Below, in pieces: positions 1 through 9,600 of a DNA stretch of 64,000 nt (its first letter is position 1; each line of letters begins with the position of its first letter). Origin of the DNA: Paenibacillus harenae DSM 16969 (GTDB lineage Bacteria > Bacillota > Bacilli > Paenibacillales > Paenibacillaceae). The position numbers were made by a program, and so were the translations under genes. The notes beneath the pieces were generated by a model. That model was not told the DNA's origin. It saw only the letters and a list, made by a program, of their open reading frames with translations, and did no database searches. The DNA is taken from assembly GCF_000422465.1 (NCBI RefSeq), contig NZ_AULV01000015.1:124001-188000 (forward strand), in the 5' to 3' direction.

Positions 1-59
1 CGCTTAAGCTGCAGTCAAAATATCGGTTTATCCTTGGTGATAATCATCTTGTCAATTCA

Positions 60-1151
60 TCATTGATCGATTAAATCTCCTGTATTACGGATCAACGTTT
101 CCACTTCTATACTTGCTTCCAGCTGAGGATAATATTCGCTTCGCCATTTCTTCATCTCGTCAGGCGTAAGAATACGGCGGAAGTGCTGCCCGATATGGAA
201 CAAATCGGCCTCGTGTTTCTTCATACGATTAAGAATCATCATGAACCGGCCTTCCATCTCTTCATTTAATTGGTGACGAATCTCGCCGGGAGACGGTTCC
301 CCTTTCGTCTCCTCTATGCTGACAGTTAGCGTTAACTTGGAGTGCAGCTTCGGAACTCCGCTTTTAATGGAGACGACGTTTCGCACTTTCGCCCCGATGA
401 CCATGACGCTTGCTTTCTCCAGCACTTGGATGACCGCTCCTTGAAACTTGTTATTAAATATATTGACAAGCAGCATCTCCTCTGAATCGAGCCGATCGAC
501 CATCTTGCCGCCTGCGATCACCGCCGAACCTCTCGATTCCAGCATTTCATCGTCCCCGATTCCTACAATCGCGGCCATGTAATCTTGGCTGGATGAATGA
601 ACCGCGCGATAAGCTTCCCATAGCTGTGTGTTCGATATATCCGGCGTCCATCCGGCTGTTTGGCTGAAAAAGTTGTAAAAAGTAGTACCGTCTTGTTCTA
701 CACGTTCCTTCGTTGAGTTCAACAACTTTACAATGTCCGACTCCGTTGCGGCGATATAAGATTTCGGGGCGATTTGCCGGGAGCGGATTGCATATTCAAG
801 CTCTTCGTTGATGCCGTCTTTGATTAAATCCAAATGGAAGATAATCAGTTTCAAGTGGAGTAAATCCAAATGGTTTTCTACATTCGTTTGAACCCGCTGG
901 ATCGCCTGGCTTACCGTCTCTCCTTCCGCGGACACCGTCCTGACGGTGTATTGCTGCTGTCCGGGCAAAGGGATTTGCAACGCGACTCTAAATTCCTTCT
1001 CATCTCCCGGGGCAATCCCCATCACAATGGGAAGAGCCCGATGGTTGATGTCTTTTATCTCTCCGCAGCCCGTAACCGCAAAAATTAAGGTGACTAGCAT
1101 GACAGGCAAGCATCGCGTTCGGAAGCTTCGAGATATGCGCAGTCGTCTCAT
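60..1151 (-). CDS. Spore germination lipoprotein, GerC family (Ger(x)C)
   Basis: C subunit of a GerA-type germinant receptor, a lipoprotein on the outer face of the spore inner membrane. The 363-residue product starts with a basic segment, then a hydrophobic stretch ending in a lipobox (AVTGC, Cys near residue 29), then GEIKDIN and RALPIVMGIA, which are typical of the Ger(x)C N-terminal domain. Length is normal for the family (about 360-400). Its start overlaps the stop of the upstream permease gene in an ATGA arrangement, so the two are translationally coupled. Last gene of the operon; nothing recognisable lies between its stop and the window edge. Family assignment is firm; the germinant cannot be predicted. 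Confidence 0.93.
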   Translation of the reverse strand: MRRLRISRSFRTRCLPVMLVTLIFAVTGCGEIKDINHRALPIVMGIAPGDEKEFRVALQIPLPGQQQYTVRTVSAEGETVSQAIQRVQTNVENHLDLLHLKLIIFHLDLIKDGINEELEYAIRSRQIAPKSYIAATESDIVKLLNSTKERVEQDGTTFYNFFSQTAGWTPDISNTQLWEAYRAVHSSSQDYMAAIVGIGDDEMLESRGSAVIAGGKMVDRLDSEEMLLVNIFNNKFQGAVIQVLEKASVMVIGAKVRNVVSIKSGVPKLHSKLTLTVSIEETKGEPSPGEIRHQLNEEMEGRFMMILNRMKKHEADLFHIGQHFRRILTPDEMKKWRSEYYPQLEASIEVETLIRNTGDLIDQ

Positions 1152-2230
1152 GTTTCATTGCCCTTTCTCAGCGTGGCGATGATAAATATCCCTAACGGAA
1201 TCGCAGTCATGCTATACAGCCGCAGAGGTTGCGTCCAATCGATTAACTGCTCCACATTGTGCCAGGTTTTTACGAAGTGCGCTCCGATGAAAAGAGCAGC
1301 CGACGTCAAAATAATCATCATCCGTTTCGGAATCCGGGGAGCCAGCTTATCGGAGATATATCCGACGGCCCAAACCATAACGGATATATACAAAAATACG
1401 AAAATCATCGTGCAAATGGAATATATCATTGTGATCCTGTCGAATATAAGCCAGGGCAACTCGACGGAATCCATCGCTGCAATAACCGGAAATCGGAGCG
1501 TCGCAGCCGACTCGGATCCGTAGATCAAGACCGGCATATAGACCGAAAATAACAAAACAACGACGAACCCCCCCCACGCCACGGCGATCCACCTTATCCG
1601 GACGTGCGTCACCGTCGGAACGAAGCACAGGAACAAAAAACCCGTGTACAATGTGAAAGTCCGGTAGTACGAACGATTGAATACGAATGAAAAGCCGTCC
1701 GACAGCGGAAAAAAATTGTCTATGTCGAATAACTTCGCCGTCGTCAGCAGCGAGAAGCAAATAATGGGGAGACAAAAAGCCGATATAACCAAACTCGTGC
1801 GAAGTATCGTTTTCAAACCGCACAAAGCCCCGTATAACGCAATAATGACGAACAACAGCGTAATAAGCCATACGGGAGTCAGAGGTAAAAAAATCATCGA
1901 AACCAGCTCGGAATGGCCCCGGACCATAATGAGGGCACAAAAGAAAAATTGAATCGCCAACGGAACAAAAAGAATTAAACTCCAAAGCTTGCCCATCGGG
2001 TTCACAATTTCGATCGCGTCACGGTTCGGAAATTTGCGAAGCCCGATAAGAAGAAGAAGAAGGAACGCAAGCTGGAGCAATGCGTTAATCACCAAAGGCT
2101 GCCAAAACCCTGCGTCCGTGCTGGTCAGCAAGAATTCGGGAAACAGGAAGAACGACATGCTGAGATGAATATAAATGAAAGTTACGGCCAGTGATAGAGG
2201 CTTAATCATGTCTATCGCCTCCCTCTCCAC
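1148..2230 (-). CDS. Spore germination permease, GerB family (GerAB-like)
   Basis: B subunit of the germinant receptor, an APC-superfamily-like integral membrane protein thought to bind the germinant. The 360 residues are almost entirely hydrophobic with about ten predicted membrane segments, beginning with a helix around LSLAVTFIYIHLSMSFFLFP. Length matches GerAB proteins (about 365). It overlaps the gerA-type gene upstream by 19 bases and the gerC-type gene downstream by 4, so all three are probably made from one transcript in the forespore. No frame damage is seen. Confidence 0.92.
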   Translation of the reverse strand: MEREAIDMIKPLSLAVTFIYIHLSMSFFLFPEFLLTSTDAGFWQPLVINALLQLAFLLLLLIGLRKFPNRDAIEIVNPMGKLWSLILFVPLAIQFFFCALIMVRGHSELVSMIFLPLTPVWLITLLFVIIALYGALCGLKTILRTSLVISAFCLPIICFSLLTTAKLFDIDNFFPLSDGFSFVFNRSYYRTFTLYTGFLFLCFVPTVTHVRIRWIAVAWGGFVVVLLFSVYMPVLIYGSESAATLRFPVIAAMDSVELPWLIFDRITMIYSICTMIFVFLYISVMVWAVGYISDKLAPRIPKRMMIILTSAALFIGAHFVKTWHNVEQLIDWTQPLRLYSMTAIPLGIFIIATLRKGNET

Positions 2231-3528
2231 GGTTCTACATAGGGTTGTCCAACCGATGTGATGTGAGAAATGAAAATCGTGACAACCAGCATTCCCGCGA
2301 CTACTCCTAGAACACCGTAGAGAGCGGCCATCACAAGTATAAAATATTTAGCCAAACGCACGAAGAAGGAAGCGTGTATGGTGATGAGCGCAAAACTGGC
2401 GATCGTCGTGGCTGCTAAAATGATGATCAGCAAATTGCTGATGAGCTTAGCCTGGACCACTGCTTCGCCTAGTATGATGCCGCCGACCATAGTTATCGTC
2501 GTGCCTATATTTTGCGGGAGCCGCTGTATCGCTTCAACCACCATTTCAATAACCAGAAAGATCAAAATAACCTCCAAGAATGCCGGGTACGGTATGCCGA
2601 CACGGCTCTGGGCGACGGACAAAGCCAAACTGAGTTTTAATATGTCCGGATTAACCGAGACGAGCGCCACATACAATCCCGGGAGTATCAAGGAGACTAT
2701 GAATGAAATGATACGGATGCAGCGTATGAAATACATGATTACGTGCGGAAATTGCCTGTCGGCTGCGGAGGAAAACATATCGTACCAAACTTTCGGGAAA
2801 ACGAACGCATACGGAAAACCGTCGACGAACAGAACGAGCCGGCCTCTCTTTAAAAAGTTAACCCCTTGGATCGGCAATTCGGTCGATAAGTAAGTCGGAA
2901 TCGGATTCCACCATCGGTGTCCCATGATTTGCGCCAAATCTTGAAGGTTATCCAATTCCATGTGCTCATGTAATCGGAGATGAGCGATTACGGCTTCCAG
3001 CGAATGCTTATCTATCTGGTCTTCTAAATAAAAGACCGAGACTTCGCGCCTGTGCTGTTTTCCGAAAGTGAACCTCAAATGGAGGAGCTTGTCGCTCTTC
3101 AACTTATCCCGCAGCATGCCGCTGTTCGTATTAATATCCTCTTGGAACGCATCATACGGCCCCATAAGTACGGTTTCCTGCTTCGGTTCCGATACGGAAC
3201 GATGAATACTTGCGGGTACCGGTTCGAGCATCATCCTTGAACTGCCGTCTGAGCTGAATGCGATCAACTTTCCGTTCGTGATGGCTTTCTCTGCATCATT
3301 TGCGCTCAGTCCGGCTTTTCCCCCGATGCGTGCCGCCAAATCGTCGAGATTTGCGGACGCCGCTGTTCCTTGCGACATACCCTGTAGCTGGAATAAGGTT
3401 TTGGGCAAATCCATCAACGTTCCGAACCCGCAAATCGTAACATCCATTCCGCCTAGATGGAGTTCCTTAATGAAAAAATCGGCGTTTTTACTTTGGAGCA
3501 TAACCAGTTTGGCCATGAAATCGTTCAC
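2212..3528 (-). CDS. Spore germination protein, GerA family
   Basis: A subunit of the germinant receptor. The first 270 or so residues are hydrophilic (ELHLGG, LEDQID, LPIQGVNFLKRGRL) and are followed by the family's membrane domain with several helices (for example LILPGLYVALVSVNPD and VGIPYPAFLEVILI). The start is a GTG, chosen because AGGTGA lies 7 bases upstream. At 438 residues it is somewhat shorter than typical GerA proteins (about 470-490); the shortfall is at the N terminus, the membrane domain looks complete, so it is probably functional. First gene of the ger operon, preceded by a sigma-G-like promoter. Confidence 0.93.
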   Translation of the reverse strand: MNDFMAKLVMLQSKNADFFIKELHLGGMDVTICGFGTLMDLPKTLFQLQGMSQGTAASANLDDLAARIGGKAGLSANDAEKAITNGKLIAFSSDGSSRMMLEPVPASIHRSVSEPKQETVLMGPYDAFQEDINTNSGMLRDKLKSDKLLHLRFTFGKQHRREVSVFYLEDQIDKHSLEAVIAHLRLHEHMELDNLQDLAQIMGHRWWNPIPTYLSTELPIQGVNFLKRGRLVLFVDGFPYAFVFPKVWYDMFSSAADRQFPHVIMYFIRCIRIISFIVSLILPGLYVALVSVNPDILKLSLALSVAQSRVGIPYPAFLEVILIFLVIEMVVEAIQRLPQNIGTTITMVGGIILGEAVVQAKLISNLLIIILAATTIASFALITIHASFFVRLAKYFILVMAALYGVLGVVAGMLVVTIFISHITSVGQPYVEPWRGRR

Positions 3529-3546
3529 TTTCGCATCACCTATCCA

Positions 3547-3576
3547 TATTATGTCATATGAACAGAACTATTATTC
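3547..3576 (-). promoter_or_regulatory. Candidate sigma-G (forespore) promoter of the ger operon
   Basis: Reading the minus strand, GAATA (3576-3572) and CATAATA (3553-3547) are separated by 18 bases. These fit the known sigma-G consensus (-35 GHATR, -10 CATNHTA). The -10 lies about 19 bases upstream of the GTG start of the gerA-type gene, so the 5' leader would be very short. gerA operons are known sigma-G targets, which supports the call. Confidence 0.6.
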
Positions 3577-3644
3577 CGAGTGTTCGACTGCAACCGGTGA
3601 AGCGGGTACCTCGTTAGCTTTAGAAACTTGTCGTGTCGAAGGCA

Positions 3645-4130
3645 TCAATAAAAAAGCGTTAATAGTATGAATATAATTAGGGGTGAAATCCCCAATGCCC
3701 ATAGAGGTTTTACATGATGTAAACGGAGCATTGGAAACATAATGCAATTAAAAAAGACAGACCATTTCAAAGACCAGCCATGACTATACGACATAAACCC
3801 ATACTCTTTGCCAATCCATTCTAACGTGCAATAGATTAATATCCATTTTAAATAATGAAATATGATTGATCCTTTTTCATTCGGATAGTTGGAAAGAAAA
3901 AGCATCACCGTGCACGGGAATACGAGGAAGCCGTAAAGTGTGTCTGTTACCAATTCATTCGGCAAGTTTTGTTCAAAGGTCCAAAGATGGTAACGACTAT
4001 GTGCGATGTATTGATACAAAAGATTCATGCTTACCATGAAATATATAGTTGGTAAAAACTCGTTCCACCGTTTCCAGTCCGCCCATTTCAAAGCTGCCAA
4101 TAATGCCCATATTGCAATTGCAATGTGCAA
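3645..4130 (-). CDS. CBO0543-type small membrane protein
   Basis: A 161-residue, mostly hydrophobic protein with about five membrane segments. It resembles the CBO0543 family of uncharacterised Firmicute membrane proteins (ALLAALKWADWKRWNEFLPTIYF near the N terminus; YLKWILIYCTLEWIGKEYG in the second half). Function is unknown. It is locally AT-richer than its neighbours. It stands alone: it lies upstream of, and on the same strand as, the ger operon but is separated from it by that operon's own promoter. Confidence 0.7.
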   Translation of the reverse strand: MHIAIAIWALLAALKWADWKRWNEFLPTIYFMVSMNLLYQYIAHSRYHLWTFEQNLPNELVTDTLYGFLVFPCTVMLFLSNYPNEKGSIIFHYLKWILIYCTLEWIGKEYGFMSYSHGWSLKWSVFFNCIMFPMLRLHHVKPLWALGISPLIIFILLTLFY

Positions 4131-4366
4131 TAGTATCCCATCCTTGGTTGTAATATATCCAAGTTTCCCCGAATCCCTATTGCATTATCCTGCCTATCGG
4201 CATTGAACTCCCTCGTTACGATGTTAAGCCGTCGATATCCTTCTCTGATCCCGCGTTCAGCGCAAGTCTCCTATCTTATTGCCATGGATTGTGCAACTCT
4301 GTCCCCGATCACGCGTACATTTATTTTATCGTCCCGCAAAAATAGAACATATTGGAGGAATGAAGC

Positions 4367-4765
4367 ATGAATGGTTTTGGACCGCCTGTTGGCGGAGGCT
4401 TCAATTTTCTGTTCACGATCGGCCCTTTTTTTATCGTTATCGTATTTGTGCTTATTATTGGAGGCATTCTGTACAGCGTCGTTACCCATTTCAAAAATGC
4501 GAACGCGCCCAAGGAAAGCAGCTACGCCCGCATCGTTTCCAAGCGGATGGACGTGAGGCGCAGCACGAACCATCATCACCATCAGAACGGCGGCATGCAT
4601 TTGTCTAATTCTTCAAGAACGTATTACTATATTACGCTTGAATTTGATAACGGTCAGCGGAAGGAATTTCTGGACGTTAAGAATCTGTACGGCCTCGTTG
4701 CCGAAGGAGACGCCGGATACGCCGCCACGCAAGGCGATTGGATTGTTGCTTTCGAACGGAACTAG
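4367..4765 (+). CDS. DUF2500-family membrane-anchored protein
   Basis: 132 residues: a glycine-rich N terminus, one membrane helix (about residues 15-40, FTIGPFFIVIVFVLIIGGIL), then a soluble domain with a histidine-rich patch (NHHHHQN) and YYITLEFDNGQRKEF, as in DUF2500 proteins. The molecular role of the family is unknown. The ATG at 4367 follows GGAGG with 8 bases spacing. It stands alone and converges with the aldo/keto reductase gene, their ends being 20 bases apart. Confidence 0.8.
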   Translation: MNGFGPPVGGGFNFLFTIGPFFIVIVFVLIIGGILYSVVTHFKNANAPKESSYARIVSKRMDVRRSTNHHHHQNGGMHLSNSSRTYYYITLEFDNGQRKEFLDVKNLYGLVAEGDAGYAATQGDWIVAFERN

Positions 4766-4785
4766 CCCTGCGTGGCACGGCTTTC

Positions 4786-5760
4786 TTACTGCAGTCTGTA
4801 AAAGGCAAACGGCTCGCCGCTGCGGAAAGGACGGCTCATGACGTCGAGCTCGTCCAAATCTCCGGCGCTTAGCGTAAGCGACACGCTGTTTAGATTTTCC
4901 TCCAGCTGCTCCACTCGGGTGGCTCCGACAATGACCGTCGATACAACCGGCTGATGCATAAGCCAGGAAAGGGATAATACGCTCGAGCTGCAGCCCAGTT
5001 TGCTCGCCAGCGTCTGGACGTTGTCGCCGAGCCCGATCGTCTTGTCGTGAATGAACCGGCCGAAATTCGGATCGGTCTGCGCTCTGGAGCCGGCCGGCTC
5101 CCTGTCCCCGGCGCTGTACTTCCCGGTCAAGATGCCGCCCGCAAGCGGGAAGTACGGGATGATGCCGATGCCTTGATCGAGGCACATCGGAACAAGCTCA
5201 TTCTCGGGCGTACGGTCCGCGAGCGAGTAGCACGCCTGCGTCGAGACGAAGCGGTTCAGCCCCAGCCGGTCGCTGATGCCGACTGCCTTCATGAGTTCCC
5301 ATGCCCAATAGTTCGAAGCGCCGATATAGCGCACCTTGCCGGAGCGGATCATGTCTTCCAGCGCGCGGAGCGTTTCCTCAAGCGGCGTCTCGGGATCGAA
5401 GGTATGAATCTGGTAGAGGTCGACATAGTCCGTCCTCAGCCGCTTCAGACTGCTCTCCAGCTCCGTCTGCAGATGAAACCGCGAGGAGCCGCGCTCGTTC
5501 GCTCCCCCTCCTCTCACCAGCCCCGCTTTGGTTGCCAGCACCGCGTCATGCCGCTTCCCCTCAAGCGCTTGGCCGATGATTTTCTCCGACTCCGTTCCCG
5601 CGTAAATGTTAGCCGTATCGATGAAGTTGATGCCGTTATCCATGGCGTAATGAATAATCCGCTTCGACGCTTCAAAGTCGGCCCGCTTGCCGAAAGCATT
5701 CGTGCCAAGACCCAGCGCGGATACTTTGAGACCGCTGTTTCCAAGACGGCGATATAACAT
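4786..5760 (-). CDS. Aldo/keto reductase
   Basis: NADPH-dependent oxidoreductase of the AKR superfamily (KCNAB/YghZ-like), cytosolic. The protein begins YRRLGNSGLKVSALGLGTNAFG, then has the catalytic-region segments NGINFIDTANIYAGTESEKIIG (Asp and Tyr of the tetrad), LATKAG (Lys) and DLYQIHTFD (His), and a C-terminal cofactor segment STVIVGATRVEQLEENL. About 324 residues, normal length. Two in-frame ATGs lie six bases apart; the inner one (5760) is preferred because GGGAG then lies about 10 bases upstream, rather than 4 for the outer one (5766). Substrate unknown. Confidence 0.9.
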   Translation of the reverse strand: MLYRRLGNSGLKVSALGLGTNAFGKRADFEASKRIIHYAMDNGINFIDTANIYAGTESEKIIGQALEGKRHDAVLATKAGLVRGGGANERGSSRFHLQTELESSLKRLRTDYVDLYQIHTFDPETPLEETLRALEDMIRSGKVRYIGASNYWAWELMKAVGISDRLGLNRFVSTQACYSLADRTPENELVPMCLDQGIGIIPYFPLAGGILTGKYSAGDREPAGSRAQTDPNFGRFIHDKTIGLGDNVQTLASKLGCSSSVLSLSWLMHQPVVSTVIVGATRVEQLEENLNSVSLTLSAGDLDELDVMSRPFRSGEPFAFYRLQ

Positions 5761-6042
5761 GTTCATTCAGCTCCCTTTTACCCTCTAATGGTTGTGCGAT
5801 TGCTACTATTATAAACCTGATGTTTCGCCGGATACTACCCGGCCGTGGTCTTTCAGTAAGCATCGAACGCATCAAAAATCGCCTAACGGTACCATAAAGC
5901 TCTATTCTGCGGAGGGAAATTATTTATATATCAAATGATGATAAATAGCTTACGATGCGTGTGAAGAGGAATCATACAAAAGCTCATTAGCGGTGTAAAT
6001 CAGCGTTTTGCTGGTGGTACTCCATGCTGGCTTAATGAACCG

Positions 6043-6296
6043 TTAGCGCTTCCACGCCACGCCCAGCCGCTGATGAACGTCCTCGCCAAGCCAGGCTCCC
6101 TGCTGAACGAGCAGCGTCTGAAGCTGTACGGTCGGCACCTGGCGTGAGGTGTGCCCGGCCTGATTCGCCAGGCAGGCCGCCGTTCCGGCCGCTTGCCCCA
6201 TCGCGGCTGCGATGCCGGAAGGGTCACCCCTACAACCAGCACATCCGCTTCCCGGCTTAGCGGCAGCTCTTGTGCCGGCAGCGTAATTGTCGCCAT
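6043..6296 (-). pseudogene. Relic of an FAD-dependent oxidoreductase with an internal deletion
   Basis: After a good ribosome binding site (GGAGGGG) the reading frame starts ATITLPAQELPLSREADVLVVG, the N-terminal dinucleotide-binding strand of an FAD-dependent oxidoreductase, then leaves frame near 6226. From there the next frame reads DPSGIAAAMGQAAGTAACLANQAG and continues VQLQTLLVQQGAWLGEDVHQRLGVAWKR to a stop at 6043, which is a typical C-terminal end of the same family (the related large gene at the right edge of the window has a similar AAALAAAMAVR segment). The roughly 400 residues in between are missing. It is therefore a gene reduced to its two ends and fused out of frame. It is divergent from a broken LacI gene. 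Confidence 0.8.
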
Positions 6297-6384
6297 AAAT
6301 TCCCCTCCGGTTTTCGGTTTGATCCCTTTCATTATATAATCATGTATAGTTTCATTTTAGTTTCACTTAATGGAGGATAACCTC

Positions 6385-6640
6385 ATGCCCATGAAAAAAA
6401 GTGACGCTTCAGCATATCGCTTCCAGGCTTGGATTAACGGTGCATACCGTGTCCAAGGCGCTTCGCGGACTTCCCGGCATGTCCGAAAGCACGCGGAGCA
6501 GCGTCCAGGAGCTTGCCCACCGGCTGGATCGGATACCGCGCGGCCGAACGGATGCTGTGGCGAATCGCCAATCCGTCGTCGCTATGAGCATATCGTGCTT
6601 CAGGGCGATCTGCATCACGGCACGACCGTCAGAAGCGTCC
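6385..6640 (+). pseudogene. Truncated, frameshifted LacI-family regulator relic
   Basis: GGAGG precedes an ATG at 6385, but seven consecutive A residues (6394-6400) throw the frame out. In the frame starting at the GTG at 6401 the protein reads VTLQHIASRLGLTVHTVSKAL, a canonical LacI helix-turn-helix, then PGMSESTRSSVQELAHRL and a degraded hinge. Nothing of the sugar-binding domain is recognisable before the next gene. One A fewer would restore the start to the helix-turn-helix. The 3' boundary is approximate. Together with the divergent oxidoreductase relic it marks a decayed catabolic locus. Confidence 0.75.
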
Positions 6641-6692
6641 GCTAGCGCGGCGCACGCCAGCAAACATTCTGAAAGGAAGGCAGGTCCCATCC

Positions 6693-9600
6693 ATGCACGC
6701 TCTTTTAACTAAACGACTCATCAAATTACTGTGCGGCGACCTTTTCTACGCAAGAGGCGAAGCCTATTATATAGATGGCAAGGTAACGATTACGGCGTCG
6801 GACGATGCAAGCTGCGACGCGGTCGTCCATGGAAGCAAGCGATATGACGTTGCCATCGATTTCGATGATAACGGGGATGTGCACGCGCACTGCACTTGTC
6901 TCGCCTTCAGCACTTATGAGAAGTACTGCAAGCATGTCGCCGCCGCGCTGCTGCAGTATCAGGAGCTGAAAGCGGAAAGTGACCGGACGGTCCGCAAGTT
7001 CCCCTCCCTGCTGCATCCGGAGGATCAGCCTTCCGGGGAAGAGGAGGATGAGGAGAATTCATCTATTCATTCCCGGGTTGCCCGGCATAAGGTACAGACC
7101 TCCGCAGATGCGAGGCTGGCCGGCGAGCTGCTCGGTCTATTTACCCGCAAATCCGTGCCTTCATCTGGAACCGGACTGCTTCTTGACGCTCGGGAATCTC
7201 TTGACGTCGAGTTCACGTGCAAGCTCTATTCGTACGGCTACCGGAAGAAGATGTTCGGGATCGAGCTGAAGATCGGTCCCAAACGCCTGTACATCGTGCA
7301 GAAAATCAGGGATTTTCTTCATACCGTCGATCACCGAACGCCATTTGTTTTTTCCAAGCATTTCACTTACGATCCGGCTCTGCACCGCTTCTCGCCGGAG
7401 AATGATGCCACCGTCAGGCAGCTCATTCAAATTTATCGCAACGAGACGTTGTATCGGGATTCATCCACCCGTTCTTTCATGAAAGAAGCGCCGGCCAGCG
7501 GCGAGCGGATGCTGCTCATTCCTCCATTCTCATGGAAGACGCTTCAGCCGCTGCTTCTGCAGGCTCCCTCCGTTCTGCTTCAGCACGGTGACGCCAGCTT
7601 CAGCGGCATCGAAATGTCGGACGAGCAGCTCCCGCTCCATTTCGCCTTCGATCAGGCGCAGGGCGGCAGCTTCATGCTGGACATTCAAGGGCTGAACAAG
7701 GTGACGATTATGGAGGATTACGAGCTGGCGCTGGAAGGCAGAAGGCTGATCGAGCTTCCGCCGGAAGACTGCAGGCGCCTCGCTGAATTGAAGCATTTGC
7801 TGGATGCTTCCCGCCAGCCTCGGATCCCGATCGCGTCCGAGCAAATGGAGCCTATCATGGACAGGGTCATTCCGGGTTTAATGAAGCTCGGCAGCGTCCG
7901 CATTGCGGAGACGATTGCCGACCGTGTGCTGCAGACCGAGCTGAAGGCCAAGCTGTATTTGGACCGCGTACGGGATCGGCTGCTCGCCAGTCTGGAGTTT
8001 CAATACGGCGACATCGTCATTAATCCGCTGGAGGGCAGCGATAAGAAACGCCAGACCGACCGCATTCTCATGCGGGACGGAGAACGCGAGCAGCGCATCC
8101 TCGAGCTGATGGAGCAATGTCCGTTCGCCAAAACCGAAGGCGGCTATTTCATGGAAGAGGAAGAGGCCGAGTACCACTTCCTTCATCACGTTGTGCCTCA
8201 GCTAGAGAAGCTGCTGACCGTGTACGCCACGAGTGCCGTCAAGGTAAGAGTCGTGACCAAGCATGCTCCGCCGAAAATATCGGTTGATGTTGACGAGCGG
8301 ACCGACTGGCTGGCGTTTAAATTTACCATGGACGGCATTCCGGAATCGGAGGTGCGAAGCCTGCTCCAGTCGCTGGAGTTCAAACGCAAATACCATCGGC
8401 TGCCTGACGGCTCGCTTCTTCCGCTGGAGGGCGAGGCCTTCCAAGAGATCATCCGCTTCTTGAACGATGTCGGTTTGCGGCAGAGCGACTTGAACGGTAC
8501 CGAATTCCGCATTCCGGCCGTGCGCGGCCTGCACCTGATGGATCATGAGCAAGGCAAGGCCGTCAAGCTCGGCAAAGCCTTCCGCCGGCTGCTCGATAAT
8601 ATGCGCAATCCGGACAATCTGGATTTTCCCGTGCCGGATTTGCTTGATCCCATTCTGCGCGATTACCAGAAGTATGGCTTCCAGTGGATGAAAACGCTGG
8701 CCCGCTATCATTTTGGCGGCATCCTTGCCGACGATATGGGACTGGGAAAGACGCTTCAGAGCATCGCGTTCATCGTCTCCGTGCTGCCGGAAATCCGGGA
8801 GCAGGAGCAGCCGGCGCTTATTGTCTCGCCGGCGTCGCTTGTCTACAACTGGCTGAATGAGCTGAAGAAATTCGCGCCCGAGATTCGCGCCGCCATCGCG
8901 GACGGCAGCAAATCGGAGCGCAGCGGGGTATTGAAGAATGCCGCCGGCGTCGACGTCATTATTACCTCCTATCCGCTGCTTCGCCGGGATATCGCGATCT
9001 ATGCGAAGGAGTCGTTCCATACGCTAATCCTGGATGAAGCGCAATATTTCAAGAACTATACGACTCAGACGGCACAGTCGGTGAAGGCGGTTCAGGCAAA
9101 ATACCGGTTCGCGCTTACCGGGACTCCGGTCGAGAACGGGCTTGAGGAGCTGTGGTCGATCTTCGGCGCCGTGTTTCCCGAGCTGTTCCCGAGCCGGAAT
9201 GCATTCGGCGAGCTGACGCGGGAGACGGTGGCCAAGCGCATTCGCCCATTTCTGCTCCGCCGGCTGAAGACGGACGTGCTGCAGGAGCTGCCGGAGAAGA
9301 TTGAAATGATTCAAGCGACCGAGCTGCTTCCGGAGCAGAAGAAGCTGTATATCGGCCTGCTTGCGAAGCTGCAGCAGGATACGGTAAAGCATCTGAACGA
9401 GGAAAGCTTCCAGAAGCATCGAATCAAGATTTTGGCCGGCATTACCCGGCTTCGCCAGCTGTGCTGCCACCCTGCGTTATTCGTCGACGGATACGCAGGC
9501 AGCTCCGCCAAGTTCGAGCTGCTGCTTGAGATGATTGAGGAATGCCGGAGCTCTGGCAGAAGGCCGCTCATCTTCTCGCAGTTCACCGAGATGCTCGGTC

